Positions 1 through 7,160 of a stretch of 12,003 bases of DNA are shown piece by piece. The notes under the pieces were generated by a model, which was given only the letters and a program-made list of their open reading frames with translations, did no database searches and was not told the origin of the DNA. Origin of the DNA: JBGPRB01 sp964422155 (GTDB taxonomy: Bacteria > Chloroflexota > Dehalococcoidia > Dehalococcoidales > RBG-16-60-22); NCBI GenBank assembly GCA_964422155.1, contig CAYQZZ010000062.1, positions 1-12,003 on the forward strand, given 5' to 3'. Each line of letters starts with the position of its first letter. The stretch's first letter is position 1. The translations under genes and the position numbers were made by a program.

Positions 1-1976
1 CGCAGCGATGAGTATAGCTCAATCCTGCCGGATGGAGTTTGAAATCCCGGTTTTCTGTCTGAGCGCAATAGCCCCTTCTCGAACCGGTGATACGGGGCGC
101 TCGGGTGACCTTCTGGGGGAAAGGCCCAGCCTTTCCTCTGCAGCTCCTTAAAAGTCATACCGGAAGGTTTTATAATCTCATCATAGAGTTCATAAATGTT
201 TTTCCATCGGAAATCCGGGTCAAATCTCCTGGCCAGCTCGAAGTTGATTTCCACGTCGGGCTTGCATTCCGGCACCGATATCGCCTTATTGATGCTCTGA
301 AGCGGTACCCACCAGCTCCTGATGCCGTCTTTTTCCAGAAAACTGGCCGACGGCAGAACCACGTCTGCCAGCTGGGTCGTGGGAGTCATGAAAAGGTCGA
401 CGGCCACCACAAAGTCAAGCTTCTTAATGGCCTCAACCCATTTCCGGGGGTCAAGACCTATGCCGGCCACCGGGTTACACGTCTGCAGCCACATGCCTTT
501 GATGGGGTAGGGTTTCCCGGTGAAGATTTGCTCCAGCACCAGGTCTGTCTGAGCCCGCCAGATAAATCTATTCAGAGGCCCGTACCGGTCAGCGCCAATC
601 CTCTTCTTATCCGCCTCTTGGGATTTTAACTTGATGACCCCTTTGGCCCCGGGCAAGGCGTAGGCCACGGCATCAAAAGCAAAGCGGGAAATCACGTTCC
701 CACCAGGCACATCCAGGTTCCCGGTTAGACACCACAGGTTGGCAATGGCCTGGACGGTGGGCGTGATGGCCGGTGTCATGTCAATGGGCACGCCCCAGTG
801 TATGGACGCGGGCTTGCTTCTGGCGTATAACCGCGCTGCCTCCACAATATCTGCCTCGGGAACCCAGGTGATTTCAGACACCCGTGCCACTGGATACTGC
901 GCCACCTGCTGGCAGAACACGGACCAGACCGTTTTAACGGTTACTTTTGCTCCATTAGAAAGGCCGACTTCATACTCTCCCTCCAAGGCAGGCTTTACAT
1001 TGGTTAGCTGGTAGTCTAATCTTGTGGTGTCCCAGACCACCGGCACCCCTCTCGCGGTGTCCCACACCACGAAATTGCCGGCCGAACCGCTGTCCGCCAG
1101 GTCGCTCTCCCGAAGCAGTTTTCCCGTGTCGCTTCTAACCAGATGCGTCGCATTCGTCCACTTCTCCACAAATCCCTTATCATACAGACCTTCACTGATA
1201 ATTACGTTAAGGAAACCCATGGCCAGAGCCCCATCTGTTCCCGGCCGGAGTCTAAGCCACTTCCTGGCTCTTGACGCAAACCACGACAGCCTGGGGTCAA
1301 TGGCGATAATCTCGGTGCCCTTTTTCATGAGGTCAATAATCCAGTGCCCGAAGACGTTGTCCGGGCATGAGGCCGGTATATTGTAGCCCCAGACTATGAT
1401 GCACTTTGGAATCTTGTATCTCGGGTCATCGTAGCGCTTCGGAAACCATTGCGCTGCGTCGAGCACACAGTAATCTCCCTGGATAGTATCAACGGCGGCG
1501 ATTCTGGGGCTGTAGCAGGCAATGCCACTCAGGGCAAACATGACATTCGGGCTACCGTAGGCATAGGCCAGCATACATATCCAGGGGCCGATGTCTCTGC
1601 CGGTGCCCATGGAGAAGATAACGCTCTCTGGTCCAAATTCCTCCCGGATTTCGCCCAGTTTGCTCTCAATCAGGTCAAAGGCCTCATCCCAGGAAATCTC
1701 CTGCCACTTCCCCTCCCCGCGCTCTCCCGCTCTCTTCAAGGGGCGGGTTAACCGGTCGGGGTGATAAACATATTGGGTCATGGCCAGACACCGGGCACAG
1801 AGACGTCCCTGATTCCAGGGATGCTCCGGGTCACCCTCAATCTTAACCAGTCTGCCACCCTCGATATGTGCCAGCACCCCGCAGCCACCGTGACAGCCAG
1901 GCCCCGCCGACCACGTAGTGGTACGTACGATTCTGCGTTTCTCTCGTTTCACGGCCCGGATTCCCTCTTGCTTCAT
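1..1976 (-). CDS. Molybdopterin oxidoreductase catalytic subunit (DMSO reductase family), 3' end outside window
   Basis: The frame is open from ATG 1974-1976 to the left edge, giving 658 residues. The C-terminal molybdopterin-dinucleotide-binding domain is only beginning (TPSGRIELYSSLL at the edge), so about 100 or more residues are missing. The N-terminal region has the 4Fe-4S segment with C28, C32, C60 and C63 (GCHGGC, then EGDPEHPWNQGRLCARC). The usual first cysteine, three residues before C28, is a glycine. The probable Mo ligand is C154 in SGIACYSPR, followed by the typical IIVWGYNIPAS segment at about 180-190. There is no twin-arginine or other signal peptide, so it is probably cytoplasmic. 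It starts 5 bases after the SDR stop and is surely co-transcribed with it. No strong SD precedes this ATG; GTG at codon 9 is an alternative start. Relatives include polysulfide/thiosulfate reductase-like and acetylene-hydratase-like enzymes. The substrate cannot be read from the sequence, and no FeS or membrane subunit is visible. Confidence 0.93.
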   Translation of the reverse strand, partial: MKQEGIRAVKREKRRIVRTTTWSAGPGCHGGCGVLAHIEGGRLVKIEGDPEHPWNQGRLCARCLAMTQYVYHPDRLTRPLKRAGERGEGKWQEISWDEAFDLIESKLGEIREEFGPESVIFSMGTGRDIGPWICMLAYAYGSPNVMFALSGIACYSPRIAAVDTIQGDYCVLDAAQWFPKRYDDPRYKIPKCIIVWGYNIPASCPDNVFGHWIIDLMKKGTEIIAIDPRLSWFASRARKWLRLRPGTDGALAMGFLNVIISEGLYDKGFVEKWTNATHLVRSDTGKLLRESDLADSGSAGNFVVWDTARGVPVVWDTTRLDYQLTNVKPALEGEYEVGLSNGAKVTVKTVWSVFCQQVAQYPVARVSEITWVPEADIVEAARLYARSKPASIHWGVPIDMTPAITPTVQAIANLWCLTGNLDVPGGNVISRFAFDAVAYALPGAKGVIKLKSQEADKKRIGADRYGPLNRFIWRAQTDLVLEQIFTGKPYPIKGMWLQTCNPVAGIGLDPRKWVEAIKKLDFVVAVDLFMTPTTQLADVVLPSASFLEKDGIRSWWVPLQSINKAISVPECKPDVEINFELARRFDPDFRWKNIYELYDEIIKPSGMTFKELQRKGWAFPPEGHPSAPYHRFEKGLLRSDRKPGFQTPSGRIELYSSL

Positions 1977-1981
1977 AAATC

Positions 1982-2767
1982 TTAGTAGTGCGAAATATGC
2001 ATCCCGCAGTTTACCGCCAGCGTATGACCGGTTATGGCACTTGATTCATCTGAAGCCAGGAAAACAGCCGCCGCCGCAACCTCTGATGGCTCAATAAGCC
2101 TCTTGAGGGAGAAGTCTTTGATTAACCTGGCCAGTATTTCCTCGCGGTCAACGCCGAGTGCCTCAGCTTTGGCTCTGGCCGCGTTAAGGATACGGTCGCC
2201 CCTGACTGCCGCGGGACTGATACAGTTCACGCGGATATTGTGCTCTCCTACCTCAATGGCCAGGGTCTCGGTAAAGGCAATAACACCCATCTTGGAGACA
2301 CAGTATGGGCTTCTCATCGGGAAACCAGACATCCCTCCTACCGAACTTATATTGATGATATTGCCGCTCTTTCGCGGAATCATGTCTTTCAGTACTTCTC
2401 TGGAACAGAGCATCATTCCCGCCAGGTTTACCGCCAGTACTGCGTTCCATTTGTCCAGTTCCATATCGACTATCTTGGCGGTGGGACCAGCGATGCCGGC
2501 ATTATTGACCAGGATATCTATCCTTCCGTATTCGGCCAGAGTCTGTGCCACCATTCGCCTGACTTGTCCTTCATCGCTGATATCTGTCGGTATGGCCCTG
2601 GCCCTTCCTCCTCTTGAATTGATAGTGTCGGCTACTTCCTTGAGCCTGGACGCAGTGCGCGCCACGATGACCACAATCGCACCCTCGGCGTTAAAAGCCC
2701 GGGTAATCGCCAGTCCGATACCTGAGCCACCTCCCGTAATCACGGCCACCCTATCTTTTAGTCTCAC
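1982..2767 (-). CDS. Short-chain dehydrogenase/reductase (classical SDR, 3-oxoacyl-ACP reductase-like)
   Basis: A 261-residue protein, full length for a classical SDR. The Rossmann glycine motif TGGGSGIG is at 11-18, D62 follows beta-3, NNAG is at 88-91, and the catalytic residues are N114, S142, Y155 and K159 (YCVSK). After beta-2 the sequence is VARTAS with no acidic residue, which in this family favours NADP(H) over NAD(H). The substrate is an unknown alcohol or ketone. The start codon is GTG (2765-2767), chosen because GGAGG lies 9 bases upstream; the nearby ATG at the SD is in another frame. It is the first gene of a minus-strand operon with the molybdopterin oxidoreductase 5 bases downstream, suggesting that the two act in the same catabolic route. 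A sigma70-type promoter with an operator-like palindrome lies just upstream. Confidence 0.95.
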   Translation of the reverse strand: MRLKDRVAVITGGGSGIGLAITRAFNAEGAIVVIVARTASRLKEVADTINSRGGRARAIPTDISDEGQVRRMVAQTLAEYGRIDILVNNAGIAGPTAKIVDMELDKWNAVLAVNLAGMMLCSREVLKDMIPRKSGNIINISSVGGMSGFPMRSPYCVSKMGVIAFTETLAIEVGEHNIRVNCISPAAVRGDRILNAARAKAEALGVDREEILARLIKDFSLKRLIEPSEVAAAAVFLASDESSAITGHTLAVNCGMHISHY

Positions 2768-2791
2768 GGGTGCTAACCTCCATACCTAGTT

Positions 2792-2809
2792 TTTGCATTC
2801 TAATGCAAA
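2792..2809. promoter_or_regulatory. Operator-like 18-bp perfect palindrome
   Basis: TTTGCATTCTAATGCAAA is two perfect 8-base arms around a CT centre. It covers the -10 box of the minus-strand promoter. A third half-site, TTTGCAAT, lies at 2819-2826 over the -35 box. The arrangement suggests a repressor of the SDR-molybdoenzyme operon; which protein binds is unknown, and no regulator gene is in the window. Confidence 0.55.
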
Positions 2810-2825
2810 GGCTACCTGTTTGCAA
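2797..2825 (-). promoter_or_regulatory. Sigma70-like promoter of the SDR-molybdoenzyme operon
   Basis: Read on the minus strand, the -35 box is TTGCAA (2825-2820, 4/6), the spacer is 17 bases and the -10 box is TAGAAT (2802-2797, 5/6). The start point would be near 2790, about 23 bases before the GTG, with the GGAGG site between. Recognised by eye only. Confidence 0.6.
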
Positions 2826-2858
2826 TACGAATTCAGACTTTTACTCTTCAGTTTTAAC

Positions 2859-2888
2859 TTGATTACACTGTCTAATAGAGTGTATAGT
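2859..2888 (+). promoter_or_regulatory. Sigma70-like promoter of the UxaA-family gene
   Basis: The -35 box is TTGATT (2859-2864, 4/6), the spacer is 18 bases and the -10 box is TATAGT (2883-2888, 5/6). The transcript would start near 2895, about 40 bases before the GTG start. It is divergent from the SDR promoter. Confidence 0.5.
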
Positions 2889-2935
2889 GCTGCTAGTAAG
2901 CGCGGAAAACTTTTATTCTTCATAGGTAAATAGTC

Positions 2936-4093
2936 GTGAATTTCAAGGGATATCGCCGGCGAAATGGTTCTGTGGGCGTGCGCAACCATGTGCTGATTTT
3001 CCCGACCACAATCTGCGCCTCAGCCGTGGCCGAGATGGTCAGCCGAAAAGTACCTGGGACGGTAGCTGTGGTTCATCGTCACGGGTGTGGCCACCTTGGT
3101 GATGAAGAGAAGCTCATGGTTCGGACCATGGCCGGTTTCTGCGCCAACCCCAATGTCGGCGGGGTGCTGCTTATCGGCCTGGGCTGTGAACAACTTACCC
3201 CTGAGCTAATCGCTGCCGAACTGATAAAAGCGGGGCAGAGGTTTGAAATACTCAGTATACAGGAAGCTGGCGGCACCACCAACAGCGTAGCCAGAGGCAC
3301 ACAATTGGCCAAGCGGCTTAGGGAAGAGTCGGCCACGGCAAAGCGAGAACCGGTTCCTGTTTCCGAATTGATAGTGGGCACCAAATGCGGTGGTTCCGAC
3401 ACTATCTCCGGAGTTACGGCTAATCCGTCACTGGGCGTTGCCTCTGATTTAGTAATCGCTGAAGGTGGGACCGTAATTCTTTCGGAAACACCAGAAATGA
3501 TAGGCGCGGAACAGGTTCTCACCAGACGGGCGGTAAAGGCACAAATCGGAAGTCGTGTTCGGGCAAGAATATCGGCAGCTTATGACAATATAAAATCAAT
3601 GGGCGTTGATGTTCGGGGAGCTGAACCTTCACCCGGCAACATAGCGGGCGGGCTCACCACTCTGGAAGAAAAATCACTGGGGGCCATACTTAAGGGTGGC
3701 ACCACACCGGTGATTCAGGTAATTGATTTCGCTCAAAAACCAGAACAGAAGGGTTTGATAATAATGGACGGGCCGGCTCATGATGTGGTATGCAACAGCG
3801 GCATGTTGGCCGCGGGAGCTCAAATTATTGTGTTTACTACCGGAAGGGGGACCCCGATTGGCTCGCCTATTGCTCCGGTAATCAAGGTCTCATCCAACAG
3901 TACACTCTATGAAAAGATGAAGGACAACATCGATATCAACGCCGGAACCGTAATCGAAGGCACGGAATCAATTCAAGGTATCGGTGACCGCATATTCAGA
4001 GAGATTGTTGAGGTCGCCTCAGGCAAGTTAACCAGGGCTGAGGTTCTGGGCCATGGTGAGTTCGCTATACCCTCCATTATTCCTACCGTATGA
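2936..4093 (+). CDS. UxaA-family hydro-lyase, large subunit (altronate/galactarate dehydratase C-terminal type)
   Basis: A 385-residue protein matching the usual length of the stand-alone large subunit of the UxaA family, metal-dependent dehydratases of sugar acids and related hydroxyacids. Landmarks are RRNGSVGVRNHVLIFPTT (8-25), HRHGCGHLGDE (47-57), GLGCE (81-85), CGGSDTISGVTANPSLG (151-167), PEMIGAE (186-192), VFTTGRGTPIGSPIAPVIK (299-317) and IDINAGTVIEG (332-342). C51, C84 and C151 with H47, H49 and H53 are candidate metal-site residues. The start is GTG 2936 with only a weak AGG upstream. The small SAF-domain subunit that usually accompanies this protein is not beside it. It is transcribed away from the SDR-molybdoenzyme operon, which may mean shared regulation. 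The true substrate is unknown. Confidence 0.9.
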   Translation: MNFKGYRRRNGSVGVRNHVLIFPTTICASAVAEMVSRKVPGTVAVVHRHGCGHLGDEEKLMVRTMAGFCANPNVGGVLLIGLGCEQLTPELIAAELIKAGQRFEILSIQEAGGTTNSVARGTQLAKRLREESATAKREPVPVSELIVGTKCGGSDTISGVTANPSLGVASDLVIAEGGTVILSETPEMIGAEQVLTRRAVKAQIGSRVRARISAAYDNIKSMGVDVRGAEPSPGNIAGGLTTLEEKSLGAILKGGTTPVIQVIDFAQKPEQKGLIIMDGPAHDVVCNSGMLAAGAQIIVFTTGRGTPIGSPIAPVIKVSSNSTLYEKMKDNIDINAGTVIEGTESIQGIGDRIFREIVEVASGKLTRAEVLGHGEFAIPSIIPTV

Positions 4094-4178
4094 GTGCTGA
4101 GCCAGCCTTTCTTTAAGATAATTACCCGTCATCTCGCAAGCGCAAAACAGGCTCAAAAAATAACTGGCGATGGTGGAA

Positions 4179-4370
4179 CTAAGGACTTCTGGGTAATCGG
4201 TATTTTTTACTGAATTCACTCGCCGACATTTTACCATCGAATAGGGCGGCAACATCTTTCGCAATTCCCAGTGCCTTCTCAACTGACATGCGCTGCCACT
4301 CTTCTTCTGGTATCGCGGCTTCCAAGTAGTGGTGGAAAATATGCCCTGCATCCCAAACCGTATCCATCAT
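4179..4370 (-). CDS. Small protein of unknown function, translationally coupled to the nitrilase
   Basis: A 63-residue soluble, mixed-charge protein. Its ATG (4368-4370) overlaps the nitrilase TGA (4367-4369), and AAGGAG lies 5-6 bases upstream inside the nitrilase 3' end, so it is very likely translated together with the nitrilase. It begins MMDTVWDAGHIFHHYLEAAI and has a predicted helical second half (about 29-58) with FDGKMSASEFSKKYRL near the end. There are no membrane segments, cysteines or recognisable domain. The coupled start suggests an accessory or partner of the nitrilase, but this is inference only. Confidence 0.75.
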   Translation of the reverse strand: MMDTVWDAGHIFHHYLEAAIPEEEWQRMSVEKALGIAKDVAALFDGKMSASEFSKKYRLPRSP

Positions 4371-5473
4371 CTTCTCTCCTTCTTATTTCCTTCCTGACTG
4401 AGCCGTTGGGAGAGGAGGTCTATGGCTTTCCTTAGTTCTCGCTGGTCTGCCTGGCTCTGCTCCAGGAGCTTTTTTATGGCATCGGCTGTGGCCAACTCAC
4501 CGTCCAGAGCACGGGGTCGGCTGGTGAGAAACTTTATGGGCTGGTCCTCGTCCATATTCAGGTTCAGTGAGAGCACATCAAAGCGGTTGTAATGCCCGAT
4601 GATATCGTGCCACTGCTTTTGGATTATCTCCTGCTCGATGTCAATGTCGGCATATATTATGCCCTCTTCGCCCTCGAGGCTGTTCAAAACTTCACCGTTC
4701 GGTCCGTAAATGGCGCTGTAAGCGTTAGAACTGGTCAGGAACTGGCGCTTCTCCTCCGTGTCGCCGAGCATCTCTATCATTTCCTGGCTAATGGTGCTGG
4801 TTGATACCAGGGTGAAGACCTTGCCTTCACAGGAATGGGCACCTGCCCTGAGGTGTATCCAGGTGTTCTGCCCCAGTTTAGCGGCAAGGCCCAGGGCCGG
4901 GTAGTTAGCTATGTGCACCTGCTCACCCTGCGCCAGCAAGGCATACCTGGCCAGGGTATTGCTGTTCTCGCCACAGGCCAGGGTGCCCAATCTGCCGATA
5001 TCGGTCTCCCACACCCTCATACCGGCGCCATCACCCCGGGACCAGACCATCTTCTCGGGGAAGGTGGGCACCAGCTTGCGGTGCTTCCCCAGGATACTCC
5101 CCTGCCGGTCGATTACGAGGTTGGTGTTCCACATGGTTCCCATATTGAGCGGCACCTTCTCATTTACCCCGATGACCACATAGATATCAGCGGCCTTGGC
5201 CGCCCGGCAGAGCTCATCGGTGGCGGGGCTGGGTATCTCTACCGCTTCCTTGAAGAGTCGGCTGAAGAATTCGTTGTGTTTCAGTGGTGAATCCAGCAGA
5301 ATCCAGTAGGGATATCCGGGCACAAAGACCTCGGGGAAAGCCACCAGCTTGGCCCCGTTGCGACTGGCCTCTTGTATTAGCTGACAGGCCTTGTCCACGG
5401 TGGCTTCCCGGTTGAGAAAAACAGGCGCTGTCTGTACCGCCGCCGCTTTGAATTTCGGGTATTGGTCTCCCAT
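4367..5473 (-). CDS. Nitrilase (carbon-nitrogen hydrolase, branch 1 nitrilase type)
   Basis: A 368-residue protein from ATG 5471-5473, chosen because AGGAGG stands 7 bases upstream; an upstream in-frame GTG at 5515 has no such site. The catalytic triad is visible: E48 in FPEVFVPGYPYW, K133 in HRKLVPT and C167 in LACGENSNTLARYALL, with a further conserved glutamate at 140 (TFPEKMVW). The CGENxNTLARxxLLAQGEQVH pattern is that of true nitrilases, which convert nitriles to carboxylic acids and ammonia, rather than amidases or ureidopropionases. The tail (about 330-358) forms an amphipathic, coiled-coil-like helix, a place where nitrilase oligomers vary. The substrate is not predictable. It is followed by an overlapping 63-residue ORF and preceded by small membrane proteins in the same direction. 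Confidence 0.93.
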   Translation of the reverse strand: MGDQYPKFKAAAVQTAPVFLNREATVDKACQLIQEASRNGAKLVAFPEVFVPGYPYWILLDSPLKHNEFFSRLFKEAVEIPSPATDELCRAAKAADIYVVIGVNEKVPLNMGTMWNTNLVIDRQGSILGKHRKLVPTFPEKMVWSRGDGAGMRVWETDIGRLGTLACGENSNTLARYALLAQGEQVHIANYPALGLAAKLGQNTWIHLRAGAHSCEGKVFTLVSTSTISQEMIEMLGDTEEKRQFLTSSNAYSAIYGPNGEVLNSLEGEEGIIYADIDIEQEIIQKQWHDIIGHYNRFDVLSLNLNMDEDQPIKFLTSRPRALDGELATADAIKKLLEQSQADQRELRKAIDLLSQRLSQEGNKKERR

Positions 5474-5568
5474 GTCGCCCTCCTGACTCTCACTATACGG
5501 ATATTTAGTCAACACCCACGCTTACTATCTCAGAGATTAGTTCCAGATATTATGACTAAATAATTCGA

Positions 5569-5805
5569 TTAGGTCTTTTTAGAAAGCAACCTTTCAATAG
5601 TCTCCCTTATTATATAGGTGAAATACGCTGACCAGGCAATAATTAAAAGAGTAGAACCAATAATAAATATCACTATGGCTGCTTTGATTAATTCAGACCA
5701 CGGTCCAGCGGGTACCAGTCCAGTCAGCCATATTGCCGAAAATATGGCGAGAGCTGTCAGAATAGCGGTAATGAGAACCGGAATAATAATGCGCAGAGAT
5801 TTCAT
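5569..5805 (-). CDS. Small two-helix membrane protein
   Basis: A 78-residue protein with hydrophobic segments at about 5-29 and 41-66, separated by a short loop (VPAGPWSE), and a basic C-terminus ending LLSKKT. The start ATG 5803-5805 has GGGAGG about 9 bases upstream. It sits 95 bases before the nitrilase and 175 bases after the 57-residue protein, all on the same strand. I do not recognise the family. Its hydrophobicity and the good ribosome binding site argue for a real gene. Confidence 0.72.
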   Translation of the reverse strand: MKSLRIIIPVLITAILTALAIFSAIWLTGLVPAGPWSELIKAAIVIFIIGSTLLIIAWSAYFTYIIRETIERLLSKKT

Positions 5806-5900
5806 TTTGTTTTACCTCCCAGAAACGTCCTGCTATTCCATCTATTAAAATGCATACAATATAGCATATCGGTTATTTCTTTGTATAGTTTGTTATACGA

Positions 5901-5937
5901 TAAGGCTGGATACCTTATTTCAGGATATCCAGCCTTA
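5901..5937. other. Perfect 12-bp-stem hairpin without T-tract
   Basis: Arms 5901-5912 (TAAGGCTGGATA) and 5926-5937 (TATCCAGCCTTA) are perfect complements, with a 13-base loop in which CCT and AGG can extend the stem. It lies between the 57-residue gene and the 78-residue gene. Neither strand has a T-run directly after it, so it may be an RNA-processing or stabilising stem, an operator, or a weak terminator. Confidence 0.55.
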
Positions 5938-5980
5938 AAAGTTCAGGTGAATCTCGTTAGGCTTCAGTTCTTCAACCTCC

Positions 5981-6154
5981 CTACCTTATTTGTGCCAGCG
6001 CTTCTTTGCGTGCTTTGGCTCGTCTTTTTTCTCTGGCCCGGCTCTCCTTCCACACGGTTAAAATTCCGCTGATGTTGATAAACCACACAAATGCCGCCGG
6101 GAAGAGAAGAATTGGTATGGCTATGGCTAGTGCGATTATCAATTCTAACTGCAT
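5981..6154 (-). CDS. Small single-pass membrane protein, paralog of the 55-residue neighbour
   Basis: A 57-residue protein with ATG 6152-6154 and TAG 5981-5983. The start is preceded by AAAGGAGGTG, an almost ideal ribosome binding site 7-8 bases away. One hydrophobic helix spans about 3-27 and ends in LFPAAFVWFINISG (17-30). A very basic, helical cytoplasmic-type tail follows (WKESRAREKRRAKARKEAL). The gene directly upstream encodes a clear paralog with the same layout. The shared P-A-A-F-V-W codons differ at four third positions, so the protein sequence rather than the DNA is conserved. Function unknown; the layout is that of small regulatory or assembly subunits of membrane complexes, which is inference. 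Confidence 0.78.
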   Translation of the reverse strand: MQLELIIALAIAIPILLFPAAFVWFINISGILTVWKESRAREKRRAKARKEALAQIR

Positions 6155-6209
6155 CGTTTTTCACCTCCTTTTTCTGCATTTAGGGCTATTCTGATAATAA
6201 GTACTATTG

Positions 6210-6377
6210 CTACTTCGCCTCGACTTCCTTGACTCCCTTCTCATGAGCAACTTTCTTTGCTCTGGCTTCTTTAACGGCGGCATAAACGCCACCCAGGTTC
6301 AGATACCAGACGAAAGCGGCCGGGAAGAGAATGACTGGCACCACAATTATTAGAGCTACTACTAACTGCCATTCCAT
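6210..6377 (-). CDS. Small single-pass membrane protein, paralog of the 57-residue neighbour
   Basis: A 55-residue protein from ATG 6375-6377 to TAG 6210-6212, with AGAAGGAGGT ending about 7 bases before the start. The N-terminal helix (about 3-27) ends in LFPAAFVWYLNLGG (17-30), and a charged tail follows (KEARAKKVAHEKGVKEVEAK). It aligns without gaps to the 57-residue protein through residue 40: MxxxLxxAxxIxxPxxLFPAAFVWxxNxxG, then K-E-[SA]-R-A. The intergenic space to that paralog is 55 bases, so the two are probably co-transcribed. It is the most upstream gene before the scaffold gap, so the operon may begin in or beyond the gap. I do not recognise the family. Confidence 0.78.
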   Translation of the reverse strand: MEWQLVVALIIVVPVILFPAAFVWYLNLGGVYAAVKEARAKKVAHEKGVKEVEAK

Positions 6378-6485
6378 CTTAGTTACCTCCTTCTTTTATT
6401 TACATTACTAGCTTACCAACTTGCCGTTAAAACTCGCTTCCGCCGTGATACTTATTTTTGAACTCGAAAATACCTAAACTATATG

Positions 6486-6585
6486 NNNNNNNNNNNNNNN
6501 NNNNNNNNNNNNNNNNNNNNNNNNNNNNNNNNNNNNNNNNNNNNNNNNNNNNNNNNNNNNNNNNNNNNNNNNNNNNNNNNNNNNN
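6486..6585. other. Scaffold gap (100 N)
   Basis: Exactly 100 N, the conventional filler for a gap of unknown length. Sequence order across it rests on scaffolding only. The flanks (6378-6485 and 6586-6650) hold no gene that I can support. Confidence 0.99.
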
Positions 6586-6650
6586 TAGAACTCAAAGTGA
6601 AAGCCGCTAGCTCTGGAGAAGGTCAATAGGTATTTGAAGCTAAAAACAAA

Positions 6651-6670
6651 TGGCAGCGGGTGGATTTGAA
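6651..6670 (-). repeat. tRNA-3'-end-like 20-bp direct repeat, copy 1
   Basis: tggcagcgggtggatttgaa, identical to 7247-7266. On the minus strand this copy continues as GGTTCAAATCC, the T-loop consensus, then ACCCGCTGCCA, like the T-arm and acceptor end of a tRNA. The rest of a tRNA is not present; the upstream side is the 3' end of the 135-residue gene. A T-rich stretch (TTTGTTTTT) follows it on the minus strand. Confidence 0.7.
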
Positions 6671-6700
6671 CCGGCGTAACGTTAATTTACTTCGCCAGAA

Positions 6701-7108
6701 TCACATGATTAACACAAGAGGCACAACAAGCGCTATTAGCCCGGTAAAGACTACTACGAAAAGGAAGAGGTTATACCTTAAGGCGTAATTACTTAAAAGA
6801 GATGCGTCGTAATAACCTTCCACGCCCTGGTCTTTGTACATCTTCAGCAAACCATTTATTAGCTTAATTCTGGTTTGTTTCCCTTTCAATAATCCTACTT
6901 CTACGACAAAATTGACTACGATCACGAGACAAATAAAAGTAAAGAACACAACCCAAGTAGTAGTGTTTTTATCTGAACCCTGAGCCACTGCTGAATTTAC
7001 ACCCAGAGCCAGAAGGTTCAGAAGAATCGCCGTGAGGATGAAAATCGTATCGGTACGAGTGTTTTGTTGCAGTTCCGTGATGATATGTTCATGAACACGC
7101 CCAAGCAT
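6701..7108 (-). CDS. Three-helix membrane protein of unknown function
   Basis: A 135-residue protein with hydrophobic segments at about 21-43, 52-73 and 112-134. The polar stretch between helices two and three (KGKQTRIKLINGLLKMYKDQ onward, 75-110) is amphipathic. The N-terminus (MLGRVHEHIITELQQNTRTD) is polar and helical. The start ATG 7106-7108 has AGGGA just upstream, and a good promoter lies at 7161-7189. The gene with its promoter is enclosed by the two copies of the 20-bp tRNA-tail repeat. No family is recognised. It appears to be a single-gene transcription unit. Confidence 0.75.
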   Translation of the reverse strand: MLGRVHEHIITELQQNTRTDTIFILTAILLNLLALGVNSAVAQGSDKNTTTWVVFFTFICLVIVVNFVVEVGLLKGKQTRIKLINGLLKMYKDQGVEGYYDASLLSNYALRYNLFLFVVVFTGLIALVVPLVLIM

Positions 7109-7160
7109 ATTTCCCTCTATTTCGTCATTAACTCAGACTATTTTTAAAGCATTACTAATG

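Noticed and set aside
87..1985. Several plus-strand open frames of 60-180 codons
   Set aside because: They lie opposite the uninterrupted molybdopterin oxidoreductase frame and show no domain content of their own.
2034..2789. Long plus-strand open frame (about 250 codons) opposite the SDR gene
   Set aside because: The minus-strand frame has all SDR motifs, an SD and a promoter. The opposite frame is low-complexity (Ser/Ala/Leu-rich) with no recognisable domain.
6651..6740. Complete tRNA gene on the minus strand
   Set aside because: Only the T-loop and acceptor tail are present. The T-stem does not pair, and no anticodon or D arm precedes it.
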